Shown piece after piece: positions 6,396 to 7,946 of a stretch of DNA of 7,946 nt (position 1 is the first letter of the stretch; each line of letters starts with the position of its first letter). Source of the DNA: Hydrogenophaga sp. (GTDB lineage: Bacteria > Pseudomonadota > Gammaproteobacteria > Burkholderiales > Burkholderiaceae_C); assembly GCA_018335615.1 (NCBI GenBank), contig JAGXRS010000073.1, forward strand, positions 1 through 7,946. The letters run 5' to 3'. Both the position numbers and the translations under genes were made by a program. The notes under the pieces were generated by a model that saw nothing but the letters and a program-made list of their open reading frames with translations, searched no databases and had not been told where the DNA came from.

Positions 6396-6497
6396 CGGCG
6401 AACGCAAGAAATTTCAATGTCGCGCGGGCGCGTTTCACGCCGCACAAAAAAGCCCGCCGCTACCATCTGGAGCTCTCGTTCGCCCAACCACAACACC

Positions 6498-6502
6498 GGA
6501 GA
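6498..6502 (+). promoter_or_regulatory. Ribosome binding site of the lactate dehydrogenase gene
   Basis: GGAGA at 6498-6502 is 8 bases upstream of the ATG at 6511, the strongest Shine-Dalgarno in the window. In the 115-base gap before the gene there is also an 8-base palindrome GAAATTTC (6408-6415), a run of six A (6446-6451), and a possible -10 TACCAT (6461-6466) without a clear -35. An operator role for the palindrome cannot be shown. Confidence 0.6.
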
Positions 6503-6510
6503 CCTCCCCC

Positions 6511-7674
6511 ATGACCGTGATCACCAACATCGAAGACCTGCGCATCCTGGCCCAGAAACGGGTACCGCGCATGTTCTACGACTACGCCGATTCCGGCTCG
6601 TGGACCGAGGGCACCTACCGCGCGAACGCCAGCGATTTCCAGAAGATCAAGCTGCGCCAGCGCGTGGCGGTGAACATGGAAAACCGCAGCACGCGCAGCA
6701 CCATGGTGGGCCAGAGCGTGGCGATGCCGGTGGCGATCGCGCCCACGGGCCTCACGGGCATGCAGCACGCCGACGGCGAGATCCTGGCCGCGCGCGCGGC
6801 GAAGAAGATGGGCGTGCCCTTCACGCTCTCCACCATGAGCATCTGCTCGATCGAGGACGTGGCGCAGCACGCGGGCGACGGTTTCTGGTTCCAGCTGTAC
6901 GTGATGAAAGACCGCGACTTCATCGAGCGCCTGATCGACCGCGCCAAGGCCGCCCGCTGCTCGGCGCTGGTGCTCACGCTGGACCTGCAGATCCTGGGCC
7001 AGCGCCACAAGGATCTGAAGAACGGCCTGTCGGCCCCGCCCAAGCTCACCCTTGCGAACATGATCAACATCGCCACGAAGCCCGGCTGGGCGCTGGGCAT
7101 GCTGGGCACCAAACGGCGCGAGTTCGGCAACATCGTCGGCCATGTGAAGGGTGTGGACAACATGGGCTCGCTCAGCGAATGGACGGCCAAGCAGTTCGAC
7201 CCGGCGCTCAACTGGGGCGACGTGGAGTGGATCAAGAAGCGCTGGGGCGGCAAGCTCATCCTCAAGGGCATCCAGGACGTGATCGACGCGAAACTGGCCG
7301 TGGAATCGGGTGCGGACGCGCTGATCGTCTCCAACCACGGCGGCCGCCAGCTCGATGGCGCGCAGAGCAGCATCGAATGCCTGCCCACCATCGTGGAGGC
7401 CGTGGGCCAGCAGATCGAGGTGCACATGGACGGCGGCATCCGCAGCGGGCAGGACGTGCTCAAGGCCCGGGCGCTGGGGGCGCGCGGCGTGTACATCGGC
7501 CGACCGTTCCTGTACGGCCTGGGCGCCATGGGCGAGGCCGGCGTGACCAAGTGCCTGGAGATCCTGCACAAGGAACTGGACATCACCATGGCGTTCTGCG
7601 GCCACACCAATATCGAGACCGTGGACAAAGGCATACTGCTGCCCGGAACCTACCCCCTGCCCATGTCCGCCTGA
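6511..7674 (+). CDS. lldD: FMN-dependent L-lactate dehydrogenase (alpha-hydroxy-acid oxidising family)
   Basis: The 387-residue protein oxidises an L-2-hydroxy acid, most likely L-lactate to pyruvate, passing electrons from FMN to the quinone pool at the inner membrane. Family landmarks align one for one with glycolate oxidase: Y25, the FMN-site Q128 and Y130, T156 and D158, K252, the catalytic base H276 and substrate-binding R279 in SNHGGRQLDG, and the phosphate-binding DGGIRSGQD from D307 followed by GARGVYIGRPFLYGL. The long segment around residues 180-235 (KLTLANMIN to GDVEW) matches the extended loop 4 of membrane-associated lactate dehydrogenases such as E. coli LldD (396 residues) and favours that over a soluble oxidase. 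Mandelate or another hydroxy acid as substrate is not excluded. A strong Shine-Dalgarno fixes the start. The next gene begins 9 bases after the stop, so the two are probably co-transcribed. Confidence 0.9.
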   Translation: MTVITNIEDLRILAQKRVPRMFYDYADSGSWTEGTYRANASDFQKIKLRQRVAVNMENRSTRSTMVGQSVAMPVAIAPTGLTGMQHADGEILAARAAKKMGVPFTLSTMSICSIEDVAQHAGDGFWFQLYVMKDRDFIERLIDRAKAARCSALVLTLDLQILGQRHKDLKNGLSAPPKLTLANMINIATKPGWALGMLGTKRREFGNIVGHVKGVDNMGSLSEWTAKQFDPALNWGDVEWIKKRWGGKLILKGIQDVIDAKLAVESGADALIVSNHGGRQLDGAQSSIECLPTIVEAVGQQIEVHMDGGIRSGQDVLKARALGARGVYIGRPFLYGLGAMGEAGVTKCLEILHKELDITMAFCGHTNIETVDKGILLPGTYPLPMSA

Positions 7675-7683
7675 CCGTCACCG

Positions 7684-7946
7684 ATGAACACACCCGCGCC
7701 CAGCCCCTCCGACCTGCCCAAGCCCCCTGCCCGTGTCAGCCGCTGGTGGCGGGCACTGGCCTACTTCCTGGCGCTGGTGTTGCTGCTGGGCGTGGCCACC
7801 ACCTTCAGCCTGTACGAGCAGCTGAAGGCGCAGATCCAGCACCTGCAGACCCGCGTGGCGCAGGTGCCGCAGGTGCGCTACATCTCGGTGCTGCTGGATG
7901 CGCAGCAGCAACCCGCCATGCTCGTCACGCTGGATCCGCAGGCGGG
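7684..7946 (+). CDS. Partial gene: single-pass membrane protein resembling the RskA-type anti-sigma factor C-terminal domain
   Basis: Eighty-seven codons are visible and the frame is open at the window edge. The product starts with about 20 Pro/Ser-rich residues, then WWR (21-23), a transmembrane segment at about 24-42, an amphipathic, possibly coiled-coil stretch (EQLKAQIQHLQTRV, 45-58), and a conserved-looking VRYISVLLDAQQQPAMLVTLDP (64-85, read as two halves). This last stretch resembles the extracytoplasmic domain of RskA-like anti-sigma factors, in which Val/Leu-rich strands precede PALLVT. Normal anti-sigma factors have about 90 further residues before the membrane segment that bind the sigma factor; these are absent here. 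The ATG at 7684 follows the lactate dehydrogenase stop by 9 bases with no clear Shine-Dalgarno, suggesting translational coupling. The family assignment rests on memory of the motif and the rest of the gene is not visible. Confidence 0.6.
   Translation, partial: MNTPAPSPSDLPKPPARVSRWWRALAYFLALVLLLGVATTFSLYEQLKAQIQHLQTRVAQVPQVRYISVLLDAQQQPAMLVTLDPQA

Noticed and set aside
4779..6407. 542-codon minus-strand open frame opposite the entire kinase-ATPase gene
   Set aside because: The plus strand carries intact HGDLHLGN and GLSGSGKT motifs. The minus frame reads as Gly/His/Gln/Val-rich sequence typical of the complement of a GC-rich gene.
6424..6457. GCGGGC/GCCCGC inverted repeat with a run of six A, considered as a terminator after the kinase-ATPase gene
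   Set aside because: The 6-bp arms enclose a 22-base loop and the A-run lies inside it; there is no T-run after the stem on the plus strand. Too weak to annotate.
6460..7605. 381-codon minus-strand open frame opposite lldD
   Set aside because: The plus strand aligns residue by residue with the FMN hydroxy-acid dehydrogenase active site; the minus frame is His/Ala/Val-rich and featureless.

Overview
The window is GC-rich bacterial chromosome. Strong G/C preference at third codon positions produces many long antisense open frames that are not genes. Protein style, two copies of a TTCGACAGGCTCAGC-type interspersed repeat, and promoters lying directly against start codons suggest a betaproteobacterium of the Burkholderiales, probably Comamonadaceae-like (Hydrogenophaga, Acidovorax or a relative). 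That placement is inference from style, not a search. No RNA genes, insertion sequences, CRISPR arrays or attachment sites were seen.

Layout: (1) 56-553 (+) is a bacteriohemerythrin preceded at 6-19 by a perfect FNR/ANR-type dyad at class II promoter spacing. (2) 554-929 has no credible gene; it holds two tandem hairpins, a palindromic copy of the interspersed repeat, a 9-bp tandem repeat and a candidate promoter. (3) 930-2852 (+) is a 640-residue polytopic membrane protein with an Ala/Lys-rich C-terminal part that I do not recognise. (4) A short hairpin-containing gap separates it from the convergent 3007-4632 (-) acyl-CoA synthetase, which carries the second repeat copy read in frame. (5) Divergent from the synthetase, 4818-6395 (+) is a fusion of an APH-like kinase domain and a P-loop ATPase domain, possibly translated from a leaderless mRNA. 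(6) 6511-7674 (+) is an FMN-dependent L-lactate dehydrogenase, followed after 9 bases by (7) a partial gene at 7684-7946 encoding a membrane protein that resembles the RskA-type anti-sigma C-terminal domain without its sigma-binding part.

Most of the window looks like unconnected core and accessory genes. Two functional links can be argued: oxygen-dependent control of the oxygen-binding hemerythrin, and co-transcription of lactate dehydrogenase with the anti-sigma-like protein. No clear defence, secretion or biosynthetic system is present. The least explained items are the unknown membrane protein, the domain-only anti-sigma-like protein and the in-frame repeat in the synthetase.
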